A DNA stretch of 64,000 nt from Hepsetus odoe (GCA_017165825.1 CM029387.1:12860798-12924797); one strand, 5' to 3'; counted from the first letter of the stretch, positions 47,467 through 58,390 are shown. The notes: generated by a model from the sequence alone, not told the origin. A program made the numbers and translations.

Positions 47467-48200
47467 TTATCTTTATATCAAAGATTCTGGCGAAAGCTGT
47501 GGCCCAGCAGTTGTGCTCATATCTGCATCTTCGAGAAATTTCTGTCTGGTTTTCGATCACACCATAGCACTGAAAAGCGCTGGTGAAAATGGTAAACAAT
47601 CTGTTAATGGCATCTGACAAAGGGTCGGTATCCTTACTAGTCCTCCTTGACCTTAGTGCAGCTTTTGGCACCATAGACCACAATATACTGTACAGACTAG
47701 AAAACTTGGTTAATAAAACAGGAACAGCCCTCTCCTGGTTTAAATCATACAGTGTCACATGGTGCTCTCGTGTTTGTAAAACCCCTGGATCTGTCCTTTT
47801 TAATCGGATCTATCCTTTTTAGTCAGGTTGTAATAGGAGTCACATTACTGCATTCTTTAAACTTACAGTCTGTACAATGAGTTCAAAACCAATCTAATTC
47901 CTTTCTCTTTGTTTGAGATGGGCAGCCGTCCACCACCTGTGTGGTGGATGGTTTAAGTGTTTCCAGAGGGCAAGTCCATCAATTGCCATGAGGGTCTCCT
48001 GAGTTCCATGCCAGCTGGTAAACCAAGTCAGCGAAGCTATCATCTTAATTTTCTCCCAACCTGAACTTCAGATCAGCTAAATCGAACGTCTGCAGGAGCT
48101 GCTGCCATGAAGATTAAAGCTTCCCCCACTCAAACAGAGCTACCACCATTAGCTCATGAACCTCCAATTACAGTCACCAATGGACTCTTTTACTTTTACT
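47467..48200 (+). mobile_element. L2-type LINE fragment (plus strand)
   Basis: Plus-strand frames contain SVSLLVLLDLSAAFGTIDHN and NKTGTALSWFKSYS at about 47610-47760, the reverse transcriptase palm. After a deletion, 3' untranslated sequence to 48200 is complementary to 53030-53420. Frames are broken and the catalytic YADD block is deleted. Confidence 0.78.
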
Positions 48201-48211
48201 GTAACTCAACC

Positions 48212-48262
48212 AATTTCATTGTGGTTCACGCTGTGCTGTGCTGTGCTGCCTGAGCAATCATT
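48212..48262 (+). repeat. Family A SINE tail fragment
   Basis: caatttcattgtggttcac followed by repeated gctgt units matches the distal part of the family A SINE. The head is absent. Confidence 0.6.
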
Positions 48263-49128
48263 GTGATATTAGATTAACTCATTAGGTTAATGCACAGTGC
48301 ATTGTCATTCCATTTAAATATTAATTAAATCAACTTTATGGAAACCAAAAATGAAGGGCACTGGGTTGGGGGAGACTGGAAGGCCAGTGAGGATTAGACA
48401 GCTTAATAACATAACATACATAATGCTAGACATAAAAGAGAACACAGTAGGTGTGTTCCAAATTACATGTTTTTTATACTTTAAATTCTAATGCACTTTC
48501 TTATGTCTGAGCACTACTTTTACTTTCTATTTAGTGTGGTAGGATGTTGTTTACGGCGCAGTCTGTATTTCGGAGGTGACGTCATCTCCCATATACAACC
48601 GGAACAAATTTTCAGAGGGCGTTTCCAGTGTTTTTAAACAAATATGAAACTACTGTAGTAACATATGACAACAAACAGCTCCTGTGGTGTGATTATTTTT
48701 CATTCAAAAGGACCTTACATCATAACCTATTTAAAACTGTTATTACTGATTTGCATTGTGCTTTAAAATACTTTCAGTTTCTCCAATATTTTTGAAAGCC
48801 TATTACACATCACTATCACACATTTATTATTATCGCATTTTAAAAGCATAACCATTATAATTTTAAATTGCACTCTGTAACTGGTCTGGATATTTAATGT
48901 CACATTAAAACTGCAGTCACAACAGGATCGGAGATGGTGTTTTCATACAGCGTCATTCAGCCTTTCACTAAATCAACTCCCATGAACGCGGAAGAGATGT
49001 TTTGGAATTTTTTTTTAGGGAGTAGAACGTTCGTTACTTTCGGTTTGTACTTCAGCTGCCCTTGTTAGTCTGTATACCGGTTTCTTATAGTGCGAGTAGC
49101 TATTCGAGTCACTCGAGTTGTTCACAGA
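48263..49128 (+). promoter_or_regulatory. hephl1-like upstream region with a CRE palindrome
   Basis: A gene-free stretch before the hephaestin-like exon. It contains a perfect cAMP-response palindrome, tgacgtca, at 48577-48584 in a locally GC-richer context. No TATA box lies at a convincing distance. The promoter assignment is inference from position only. Confidence 0.4.
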
Positions 49129-49292
49129 ATGACAGTAATCGGCATTTGTTTTCTTATAGCAGTTTTGACTCATGTTTTTCATCTGAGCGCCTGTGTTACG
49201 AGGACGTACTATATAGGGATCCGGGAGGTGGACTGGAATTATGCACCAACTGGACGAAATATGGTCGCTGGTGTCGAGATCAGTCAAGACGA
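49129..49292 (+). CDS. hephl1: Hephaestin-like multicopper ferroxidase, first coding exon (signal peptide)
   Basis: The exon encodes MTVIGICFLIAVLTHVFHLS, a secretory signal peptide, then TRTYYIGIREVDWNYAPTGR. This opens the first cupredoxin domain of hephaestin/zyklopen proteins (family text: TRTYYIGI.E..WNY.P.GKN). These are membrane-anchored copper enzymes that oxidise ferrous iron at the cell surface. The exon ends GAC GA|gtgagt in phase 2. I prefer HEPHL1 over HEPH because of the TRTYYIG start and because HEPHL1 neighbours MED17 in human 11q21. No second exon (which should contain a YKK..YREYTD block) is visible in the remaining 14.7 kb, so the rest lies outside the window or has been lost. 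Confidence 0.85.
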
Positions 49293-51038
49293 GTGAGTTT
49301 TTTTTTTTCTCTCAAGACTTTTACATAGACTTCTCTTTAGTTCGCTTTTTCAGTTAAATTCTCATTTTCTCTTGCCTTCACAAACTGTCAGACACACACA
49401 CACACAGGCAACAAACAAAAAATCCACCTGTCCTGCTTCATTTTATATGATGTAAGATTGGGCAAGAGTGAACCCTAATGTGAAGTTTTGCTGATGGCTG
49501 TGGAGGGCATTATATATCTCATTAAAAGGTGGATATAAATACCTTATATAAATATATGGTTTATATAAGAATAATAACTTGCAGAAAACCGCTACCTTTA
49601 AGTTACGGTAACTTAACAAGAGAAGAAAAAATAAGTACAAAATATTTTGACCATTTCTGTTAGTCCATAAATTATTAAATGTTGACATCATGTAAAGGGC
49701 AGCTGAATGCAATTACATAGAAAGGGTAGAAACAGAAATGTAGGGTTTTTATTTTTGAGTAGGTTATTATTTACTGAGTTTGGTAATAAGAGGATATTTG
49801 CTAGTTTTTGAGCTTAACTGTGCCACACACATTCTGTGATATTTATAGATATTTTTTTGATGTGTGAATGTATGACCCTAACCATTGTATTGCCCCCAGT
49901 TTTAGTTGGTATGCTTGAGCAGATTAAACAGCAAACTTTGTTTTTTTTTTAAGTGGACTCTGGCTTTTAGTTCCCCACCTTAAGACTTTGCCCTGATAAG
50001 AAAATAAAGATACTGTCATCTACCTTCTTGTGTGTAACCCCCATCATATTTCAGAAGTAGGTTGTTACACATTACTTTCATACACTCACTCACTCTCACT
50101 CATTGTCTTAGCCAATTGTCCTGAGTAGAGTCATGAATGAAAAGGCATAAGGTGGGGATAGATCACCAGTCCATTGCAGGGCAGACACAGACAAAAACAA
50201 ATTTGCAGTTGTTAGCCCACTCTTTTGCCCACTATAGGTGCTTTGGCAATGGCAATGGTCAGTGGGTAATCTGAACTGTTTGTGCAGTTTGTCATATTGC
50301 CTTACGGACCACTTCTGGTGAGTACTAACTACTGCATATCATGAAGAACTTACAAGACAGGGTGTTTTTAAGATGGCCTTACACTTATGCTTTCACAAAT
50401 GTTCCTGTTTCTAACATTAAGTCCAAGAACTGATCAACCACTTGGTAAGTAATATACATCGGCCTTTTACCCTGTTCCATTGGAATTAGATGGGCAATGT
50501 ATTGTACTTTACCAGTCAAATGTGGCTGACTGGTCAGTACAGACTCTTGTTCTACATCAGCACTGACACACAGCCAACTTTTCAGCTAATTGATACATCC
50601 TTTCTGTTTTGAGTGGGTCTGTTGGTGCAAGATAATAGTAAACTTTGCAGTGTAGGGGGACTCCAAGTTTTGGAGTTTGAGTAGTGGATGAATATACCCC
50701 TTGGTAAAACCAGGGATGATTAGTGAGTTATGTTCAGCTGGTACAAAAGTCTTTCAGATCTTTCACTTTGCTTGTTAAGTTCTGCCAAAGCATGTTACAC
50801 ATTTCAGCTAGCACATGAATACTGAAAACAGCTGATTTACATCAAATACAATCAGCAGTTCCACAATATACTAATAAAAATAATTACAAATGAAAAATAC
50901 CTGTTTATGGGGACTTCTGTTATAACTTTTTAAAAACATTTTCCCTTGTTAAAGTTAATAGGCATCGTCTGAATTTCTGCCATGGCAAAAGTTTAACAAG
51001 ACAGTCCAAACTCTACGCCTCCATCAGCTACTAGCATG
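49293..51038 (+). other. Start of hephl1 intron 1, mostly unremarkable
   Basis: AT-rich intronic sequence. A piece at about 50085-50220 (gatcaccagtccattgcagg, flanked by actcactcact) looks like a LINE/SINE tail remnant. Nothing else is recognised. Confidence 0.55.
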
Positions 51039-51043
51039 CTTAT

Positions 51044-51538
51044 TGAAACGGTGGCGGGGTACTGGATGGACGTCAGTTCAGAGCCAGGAGTTCAGAACAG
51101 AAGTTTATTATGCACAGTGACAAAACAAACAAGAAACAGGGAACGGGGGACTGCAGTTCTACACCTGAAACCCTAGAACTGGGGAACTGCAGTCTAACCC
51201 TAGATACACCGTGATCTATACTAGGTGACCTATACCTAGTCATAGACACAAAGTTTACACAAACAAACACCACCCGTTACGCGTAGGTTTGACCTACCTA
51301 ATGAGCCGCGCTCTGTTCTGACTCATCGGGGCTTAAATAGTCAGCCCCAATGATGCACACCTGCCCGCAGGGGCTCAGGTGTGCTTAGTCAGAACAGAGC
51401 GCCCTCTAGCGTACCCTAAACACCTCCTGTGACATAAACACCTTGTATGTGACCGAGAGCGCCCTCTAGCGTGCCCAAAACACAACACACGTGACAGAGA
51501 GCGCCCTCTAGCGTGCCCAAACCCTAACACACGTGACA
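51044..51538 (-). mobile_element. Solo LTR of a Ty3-like family, with 5-bp target duplication
   Basis: A 495-bp unit beginning TGAAACGGTG and ending CGTGACA. It is flanked by cttat at 51039-51043 and 51539-51543. In minus orientation it shares the core ctgactatttaagcc and gagtcagaacagagcgcggc with the LTRs at 55017 and 57833, but differs elsewhere. The right part holds three diverged copies of agagcgccctctagcg followed by cacgtgac-like sequence. No internal region is present, so it arose by LTR-LTR recombination. Confidence 0.92.
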
Positions 51539-51690
51539 CTTATGTAGTACACACACACACTGCAGGATATGTATACATTCTAAATACACACTGTTGAGTA
51601 TGGTTTTTGTATCCCTATGACTATCTCTACTTTTGTGGCAACAGAATTGGCTTTCTGTGGGAATGGAATGACCCTCCTGTTGAAAGGAAG

Positions 51691-52790
51691 CTGCTGCTGC
51701 TGCTGCTGCTTCTTCTTCTTCTTCTTCTTCTTTTTCCTTCAGCTGCTCCCATTTTGGGTTCACCACAGCAGATCAACCGTCTCCATTTCTTCCGGTCCTC
51801 TGCATCTTCCTGCTTCAAGCCAACCACCTGCATGTCCTCTCTCACCACGTCCATAAACCTCCTCTTTGGTCTACCTCTTTTCCTCTTTCCTGGCAGCTCC
51901 ATCTTCAACATCCTCCTTCCAATATAATCCTCGTCTCTCCTCTGGACATATCCAACCAACGCAACCTTGCTTCTCTAACTTTGTCTCCAAAACGTCTAAC
52001 CTGAGCTGTCACACCCAATGAAAATCTCAGCATCTTTAACTCTGACACCTCCATCTCTCCCTCCTGCTAGTAAACTCCCTCCACTCCTCAGGCATCCTCT
52101 CACTTTCCATGATTGTGTTAAACAATCTGGTCAGAAACTTAACTGCCATCTCCCCTAAACACCTCCATGTCTCCACTGGTATGTCATCTGGTCCAACAGC
52201 CTTTCCATTCTTCATTCTCTTCATCGTTGCCCTTACTTCCATCTTGCTTATTTGCTGCACTTCCTGGTTCACTATCCTCACATCATCCAATCTTCTCTCA
52301 CTCTCATTTTCTTCATTCATCAGCCCCTCAAATTACTCCTTACTTCTGCTCTACATACTCTGTTCACCTGTAAGTACATTTTCATTTCTTTAATCGTCGT
52401 GACCTGCTGCACATTTTCGGTCTCTCTGTCTAGCCAATCAGTAAAGGTCCGGTTTCTCCCTCTTTACAGTCCAACCTCTCATACAATTCACCAAACACCA
52501 TATCTTTGTCCTTCGCCACTGCTTTCTTCGCCCTGTGGTTCATCTCTTTGTACATCTGTCTACTTTCTTCATCCCTCCTTTATCCTTGACTCTACCCTTC
52601 CTCCACTTCTTGACCTCCAAGGTCATCCTACAGACCACCATCCTATGCTGTTTAGCTAAACTCTCCCCTGCACTACTTTGCAGTCGCCAAACTCCTTCAG
52701 ACTGACCCCCCTGCAAAGGATATAATCCACCTGTGTGCATGTTTCTCTACTCTTATACATCACCCTGTGCTCCTCCCTCTTCTTAAAATA
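51691..52790 (-). mobile_element. RTE-clade LINE, internally deleted, with (CTG)(CTT) tail
   Basis: The minus strand begins at the 3' tail, a compound trinucleotide run at 51691-51735. Next come GKRKRGRPKRRFMDVVRED at about 51830-51900, NGKAVGPDDIPVETWRCLGE near 52140-52210 and the endonuclease end at about 52620-52790. The reverse transcriptase core with its FADD block is deleted. It abuts the 3' end of an L2 LINE at 52793. Confidence 0.87.
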
Positions 52791-52792
52791 AA

Positions 52793-54185
52793 GTCAAGTC
52801 AACTTTATTTATATAGTGCTTTTTACAACTGTTGTTATCATGAAGCAGCTTTACTGAATCCAGGTCCTAGCCCCAGTTTGGTAAGGGCGAAAGAGGCAAG
52901 GAAAAACTTCTCCAAACATGAGGAAGCAACCTTGGGAGAGACCAAGACCCATAAGAGGAACCCATTCTCCTCTGGTTGACACCGGAAATAAAAGAAAAGA
53001 AAGAGAGAGAAAAACCCTGAATAATGGTAGTTTCCAGCAAATATAAGTTAAAGTTAAAGGAAAAGTAAAAGAGTCCACTGGTGAATGTAACTGAAGGTTG
53101 ATGATCTAATGGTGGGAGCTCTGTTTGAGTGGGGGAAGCTTTAATCTTTGTAGCAGCAGCTCCTGCAGAAAAGCCAGTCTGATGGAGCTAATCTGAAGGT
53201 AGTTTTGCCGACTCGGTGTGGCAGCTGGCATGGAACTCGGGAGATACTCACAGAGATCGATGAACTTGCCCTCAGGAAACATCAAAACCATCCACCACAC
53301 AGGTGTTGGACAGTCACCCACCTCAAACTATCTAGAAAGGACTTAGATCTGTTTTGAACTCACTGTACAGACCGTAAGTTTAAACAAAGCAGTATGTGAC
53401 TCCTATTACAACCTGACTTGGGCTAACCTTAGATGTTTGGAAGTTACAATGACTTCCCCCATCACAGTCCCAATAGACTGCAAGATTTGGTGTAGGAAGA
53501 TCAAGGCAGTGGCACGGGCTGATGCTTGTTAAGTGTTACCACCGGTCAATGGCCAAATGTGGATCAAGTCTATCCTCATTGGATAGTAGAGCAAAGAAAT
53601 AATGATGAATGGGACTTTGCAGATCATTCCCTGGCCTCTCTGGGCCTGTTTTTGCTCATCTATCCAATTCCTTCCATTATTTTCCCTTCTTAAAGGGTCA
53701 TAAGGAGGGGTGAAGATCTGAACCTTATTAACTAATAGGAAAATGAATTATTTAAAGCCTGACTAAACAAGTAAGTATTTAGCCTGGACTTAAATACTGT
53801 GATTGTGTCTGAGTCCCGGACAGTAGCTGGGAGACTGTTCCAGAGACGGGGGGCTTTGAATGAAAAGGCTCTTCCCCCTGTTGTTGTTTTCAAAATTCTG
53901 GAAACTGTTGGAAAACCAGCACCTTGTGAGCATGAAGGTTCATAACTAGAAATAAGCTTGGTGAGATACTCGGGAGCGAGGTCATTTAGGGCTTTGTAGG
54001 TTAGGAGCAAAATTTTATAGTCAATGCAGAATTTTATAGGGAGCAAGTGAGGTCTGGATAATATCGGGCTAATATGATAAAATTTTCTGGATCTAGTGAG
54101 GACTCTAGCTGCTGCATTCTGGACTAACTGGAATTTATGAAGGCTTTGTTGGAAAATCCTGACAGCAAGGCATTACAATAATCTA
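52793..54185 (-). mobile_element. L2-type LINE, 3' part (piece 1 of 4)
   Basis: The 3' terminus on the plus strand reads caactttatttatatagtgc. The minus-strand frame 53732-54046 encodes ILLTYKALNDLAPEYLTKLI and GGRAFSFKAPRLWNSLPATV, the C-terminus of L2-type reverse transcriptases. The piece ends with a YCNALLSG-type reading at about 54150. The same LINE continues at 54940, 58180 and 58900. Confidence 0.83.
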
Positions 54186-54939
54186 GTCTTGAGGTGATAG
54201 TAGAGTAGAGTAGAGTGATCTTTTATTATCCCACGAATGGGAAATTTGGGCGTTACAGGGCTCTTAAAAAAGACAGGTGTACAGAAAGAGAAGAAAAAAT
54301 ATATAAAGATATAGAGAAAGAACAGGAACAAGTACAGGGGAAAAGTAGAGGAGCTATAAATAAATAATAAATTATCTATCTATATATATCTACATCTACA
54401 TATCTACAATATACACGGTGATAAGTTTAGAATGAATTATACATATAAATAACAAGTAGCAAAATATAAATATAAAAAAAATAATAATAATATAATATAC
54501 AATACAGTAATAATAATAATAATATATATAATATAATATATAATAATAATAAACAAGCAATGTAATGTTATGATGAGTTGTGGAGTCTTATTGCTGCAGG
54601 TAGGAATGACCTGCGGTAGCGTTCTTTCTTACACTGCGGGTGTAAGTGTCTGCTGCTGAACGAGCTGCTCAGTGCTCGTACAGTCTCGTGTAGGGGGTGG
54701 CAGGTGTTGTCCATGATGGATGTTAGTTTGGACAACATCCTCTCCTCCCCTACCTGCTCTATGGACTTGAGCGGGCAGTCCAGGACAGAGCTGGCCCTCT
54801 TGACCAGTTTGTTTAGTTTCCCTCTGTCCCTCACTGCGACTCTTCCACACCAGCAGACCACAGCGTAAAAAACAGCCGACGCTACCACAGTGTCATAAAA
54901 TGTCCTCATGAGATGTTTGTTTACCCCAAAGGACCTCAT
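54186..54939 (-). mobile_element. Rex1/L2-like LINE 3' fragment inserted in the L2 LINE
   Basis: The minus-strand frame 54568-54939 reads FYDTVVASAVFYAVVCWCG and YRRSFLPAAIRLHNS, the C-terminal end of a Rex1-group reverse transcriptase. Its 3' untranslated end (gatcttttattatcccacg) and an AT-rich tract lie at 54186-54560. It splits the surrounding L2. Confidence 0.75.
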
Positions 54940-55011
54940 GCATGTATGATAAATGCATGTATCAGTGTTTCTGTATCATGTAGTGTGAGTAGAGCTTCTA
55001 TATTTAGCAAT
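54940..55011 (-). mobile_element. L2-type LINE (piece 2 of 4)
   Basis: The minus strand reads NIAKYRSS and then DTETLIHAFI, a block expected just before the YCNALLSG motif of piece 1. The piece is bounded by the Rex1-like insertion and the LTR element. Confidence 0.65.
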
Positions 55012-55016
55012 GTTTC

Positions 55017-55360
55017 TGTCAGGACTTGGGGTGTTTTTGTTACGTTTTATTCACAGTAGAGGGCGCTCTGTTCTGACGGAGCACATCTGAGCCCATAGGA
55101 GACAGGTGTGCTACATTGAGGCTGACTACTTAAGCCTCAATGAGTCAGAACAGAGCGCGGCTCATTCGATACATTTTCTGTTGTCATTACGGGTGGTTTC
55201 GGGTTCTGCTTCTGTGTCTTCCAGTTACGTGTCTGGATTTTGGTTTAGTTGGTGTTCATGGTCCAGTTTCCTGTCTGGATTTTGATTTATGTTTAATAAA
55301 AGCACCTCAAGCATCTCTGGCTCCGCAATGACGTCCTTCCTGCTCCCCGCCACCGTGACA
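55017..55360 (+). repeat. 5' LTR of the coiled-coil element
   Basis: 344 bp, starting TGTCAGGACTTGGGG and ending CCGTGACA, so TGTCA/TGACA ends. It has ctacttaagcc in the presumed promoter part and AATAAA at 55295-55300 as polyadenylation signal. It is nearly identical to the 3' LTR. Confidence 0.94.
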
Positions 55361-55724
55361 GAAATGAGCCGGCAAAATCGGGACGTCAGGAGCCTTGAGA
55401 AGCGGCTGGAGGAGCAAGAGCGTGCCCTGGGAGCCATGATTGAGGACCTCCGAGCAGCGCTGCCATTGTGGCAGCCGGGGCGTTGCGAGCGGAGCGGTGG
55501 AGTACAGAGAGTCACTGCCACTGATCTCTCGTGACGCCTGGACCTGCTGTGTCGCTCAATCCAGCTCGCTTCCTCTCTGGAGGCCAAAGAACGGTCGAAC
55601 GGAGAAGGCTGTACTAGCAGTTATGGAGGCAATGCTAATGGGGCGGTCCCTCGAGGAAGAGGTTTCGTTCGCGCCCCTTTCGTTACCGGCTCCTGCTCTC
55701 CACCAACCTTAACGCTGGATATCG

Positions 55725-57717
55725 GTGGAAGCTGCCTCCTTCGCCGATCACAGTGGTCCGTCCGCGGAGACAGCGCAGTGCACCAATCACAGCGGTCCGT
55801 CCGCGGAGACAGCACTGTGCACCAATCACAGCGATCCGTCTGCGGAGACCCCGCCCTATGTGAAACGTGGCGAAAAAATGGCGGATACACCGCGGAAACA
55901 AAGAAAAAAGGGCAAGAGGCGTGCACCCGGCGCGGTGCACAAACCCAGCTCCACTAACCCGTCTGCTGGGCAGAGGGCAACAGAGGAGCCATTCCAGGTT
56001 AGAGAAATAACTTTGAGAATTCAGGAATTAGAACATAAACTACAGGAATCTCAGAAGGTCTGGCTGTCTGTTCTGGGTGCAGAAAGACAGACCAAAAATG
56101 TTTTAGTTGAGCAGCTCCAGGAAATGGAGGCTGAGCTCCTCACCAAGGATCAAATGATTTGTACACGGAACCAGGATCTGGACGCCCTGAAAACAAAGTG
56201 TAAGAAATTGGAGGATGAAAACGCCTCTCTTCAGGCTGTGAATCACCAGCTGCAGGTGAGCCACCAGTTTCAAGTACATTCCCTTCAGGAGGAACTAGCT
56301 ACAGTAAATGAGGAACTTCAGGAAATGCAGGCTAGGTACCTAGAGCATGAGAAGGTCTGTAAGGATCTCAGTGAACAGATACTTTGGCTAACCGAAAACC
56401 CAGGAGGACTTCAGGGCTGAGTCAGAAAGGCTCAGACAGGCCAACTTGAAGCACAGTGCACTTCTCGCAGACATTCACCTACGAGATGATCAGATCAAAC
56501 AACAGAGGGAATTGCTAACGAGGCTCAACCAACAGCTGGCAGAGAGCAAGACCTCTGTTCTGCAGATAACCAGCTCCGCCACCCATGAAAGACTGAAACA
56601 CGAAGAGAAGCACACCACTCTGTGTTCTCAGCATGAGGAGACCAAAGGACTCTTGTCTCTTTGCCAGAATGACCTTGCAACCATGGAAAGGGAGAGAGAG
56701 ATTTTAGCTCAAGACAATGGTGAGCTTCGAGTAGAAGTCAGTGGACTCATGCAGGAGCTGAAGCAGGTGCAAGGCAGGAGGGAAACCAGAAAACCCACTG
56801 AGCTGCAGGACCCACCCAGAGAGTACAGTCAAGGAGGGCAGGTAATGCACAGTTTTGTATGTTTGATTTTGGACAAGAAACTAAGAATTCACTGAGGTTA
56901 TGCGAACCTGGACTCCGTGAGACTCACCCTGCAGGTACATGGAGCAGAGTGTCACAGGGCCAAGAGGGACTCTTCTATGAACCACAAAGATTCATCTATG
57001 TTTAGCTCTCTTTCAGACTCTTTCAGGCCAAGGCTTTCCAGTGAGTCGGACCATTCCTCATGGGACCCCCATGGTGAGTCAGGGAGAACAAGGCGTTTCC
57101 ATACAGCCAACTCCTTGACCGAGGTACCCATAACGATTAGGTCTCTTCTGAAATCACCCGCATTGATTACTGCTTTGGAACACTGGCAGAGAAAGCCTCT
57201 GGTGGAGATCCTGTCCACAGATACTTCAGGTGAGAATATAAACTTGTATCACAACAGTGAGGACCAAGAAACTAAATTTCAGGATTATTTCCCCTCCACA
57301 TTCCCCGTATCAAGGAGGAAAGCTAGGACTATTCAGAATCCCCTGCCCTCTGCTGAAACCTATCGGCCAACTAGGAGAGGACTTCTTAGTGAACCTGTTC
57401 TGAACATGCCCGTACACATTGCTGGAACTGACACCGTATATGTTCCCCCCGCACAGTCAAAGTTACAGAACCAGACAATCACATCAAGGAAGTTGACTCC
57501 CAGTCTGGTTCATCAAAAACCACTTCCATCTATTACCTCAGGCATCACCTCTGGAACAGACTGCCCTTCATGGATCTCTTCCCTTGTTTCAGTGAATTCA
57601 GTAAGTAAAGTCACAGAAATTGAGTCTAGTTCCTCAGAGGTACTCAATTCCCTTGAACTTAGCCTTTCAGAGAATGATCCAGAGGAGTATTTCCTGTATT
57701 TGTTTGTTAACTTGTGA
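55725..57717 (+). pseudogene. Coiled-coil / Ser-rich protein gene of the LTR element, broken twice
   Basis: I do not recognise this protein. The first frame (55725-56420) starts with three 11-residue repeats (CTNHSGPSAET type). It then has a basic patch, RKQRKKGKRR, and a long heptad coiled coil (ITLRIQELEHKLQES ... HEKVCKDLSEQILWL). A one-base shift near 56395 moves the coiled coil to a second frame, which runs to about 56790 and ends at TGA 56893. The same frame resumes from 56917 as a Ser/Thr-rich, low-complexity region (SSMFSSLSDSFRPRLSSESD) to 57717. Copy 2 has a sense codon where the TGA stands. There is no zinc knuckle, protease or polymerase signature. It could be a captured host gene or a highly diverged gag-like gene. 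Confidence 0.75.
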
Positions 57718-57818
57718 ATTTGTGTACCCCATTCAAGGGGCATGTTTCTGTTTTCTGTTCTGGCTTGTCTCCCCTCCAGGTTCCGGCACTGGAGAAGCGC
57801 CCCCGGTGTTGCGCCCTT

Positions 57819-57829
57819 GAGAGGGGGAG
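57819..57829 (+). other. Polypurine tract before the 3' LTR
   Basis: gagagggggag lies three bases before the start of the 3' LTR. It is the expected plus-strand primer position for an LTR retrotransposon. The second copy has the same feature at about 61451-61460 on the minus strand. Confidence 0.85.
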
Positions 57830-57832
57830 TGA

Positions 57833-58174
57833 TGTCAGGACTTGGGGTGTTTTATTACGTTTTATTCACAGTAGAGGGTGCTCTGTTCTGACGGAGCACA
57901 TCTGAGCTCATAGGAGACAGGTGTGCTACATTGAGGCTGACTACTTAAGCCTCAATGAGTCAGAACAGAGCGCGGCTCATTCAATACATTTTCTGTTGTT
58001 GTTACGGGTGGTTTCGGTTCTGCTTCTGTGTCTTCCAGTTACGTGTCTGGATTTTGGTTTAGTTGGTGTTCATGGTCCAGTTTCCTGTCTGGATTTTGAT
58101 TTATGTTTAATAAAAGCACCTCAAGCATCTCTGGCTCCACAATGACGTCCTTCCTGCTCCCCGCCACCGTGAGA
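57833..58174 (+). repeat. 3' LTR of the coiled-coil element
   Basis: 342 bp, starting TGTCAGGACTTGGGG and ending GTGAGA (one change from the expected TGACA). It differs from the 5' LTR by only a few substitutions and single-base indels, so the insertion is relatively young. Confidence 0.94.
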
Positions 58175-58179
58175 GTTTC

Positions 58180-58390
58180 TAAGGTGAAGGAAAGCTATCA
58201 GTTTTGTCAGTTGTGACACCCAAGCTTTTGACAGAGTGCTTAAGATTAATTGTAAGATTAGGAAAATCAGGCATTAAACCTGAAAGTTTGACTCTAGCAA
58301 TTTTGTGACCTAGTAAAAGAACTTCTCTCTTTTCAGAATTTAACATAAGAAAATTTAATGACATACACTCTTATATATCCCCTATATATA
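58180..58390 (-). mobile_element. L2-type LINE (piece 3 of 4)
   Basis: The minus strand reads MSLNFLMLNSEKREVLLLGH and later VKSLGV, the region after the palm in L2-type reverse transcriptases. It lies between the LTR element and the Tc1 derivative. Confidence 0.75.

Larger units (their letters stand above)
55017..58174 (+). mobile_element. Complete non-autonomous LTR retrotransposon with a coiled-coil gene
   Basis: Two LTRs (55017-55360 and 57833-58174) bound a 2.47-kb interior. A 5-bp target duplication gtttc occurs at 55012-55016 and 58175-58179, so the element is a single insertion into the L2 LINE. A polypurine tract precedes the 3' LTR. The interior has no aspartic protease, reverse transcriptase, RNase H or integrase motif in any frame. 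It carries the remains of one long gene (55725-57717). A short frame just inside the 5' LTR (MSRQNRDVRSLEKRLEEQER at about 55364) may be the start of an ancestral gag. I saw no convincing tRNA primer site after the 5' LTR. Mobilisation must have been in trans by a related Ty3-like element. Confidence 0.93.

Noticed and set aside
51524..51766. Glu/Ala-repeat protein on the minus strand
   Set aside because: It is the translated trinucleotide tail of the RTE LINE running into the solo LTR.
55017..58174. A complete endogenous retrovirus
   Set aside because: No envelope, protease, polymerase or integrase motif lies between the LTRs; it is a non-autonomous LTR retrotransposon.
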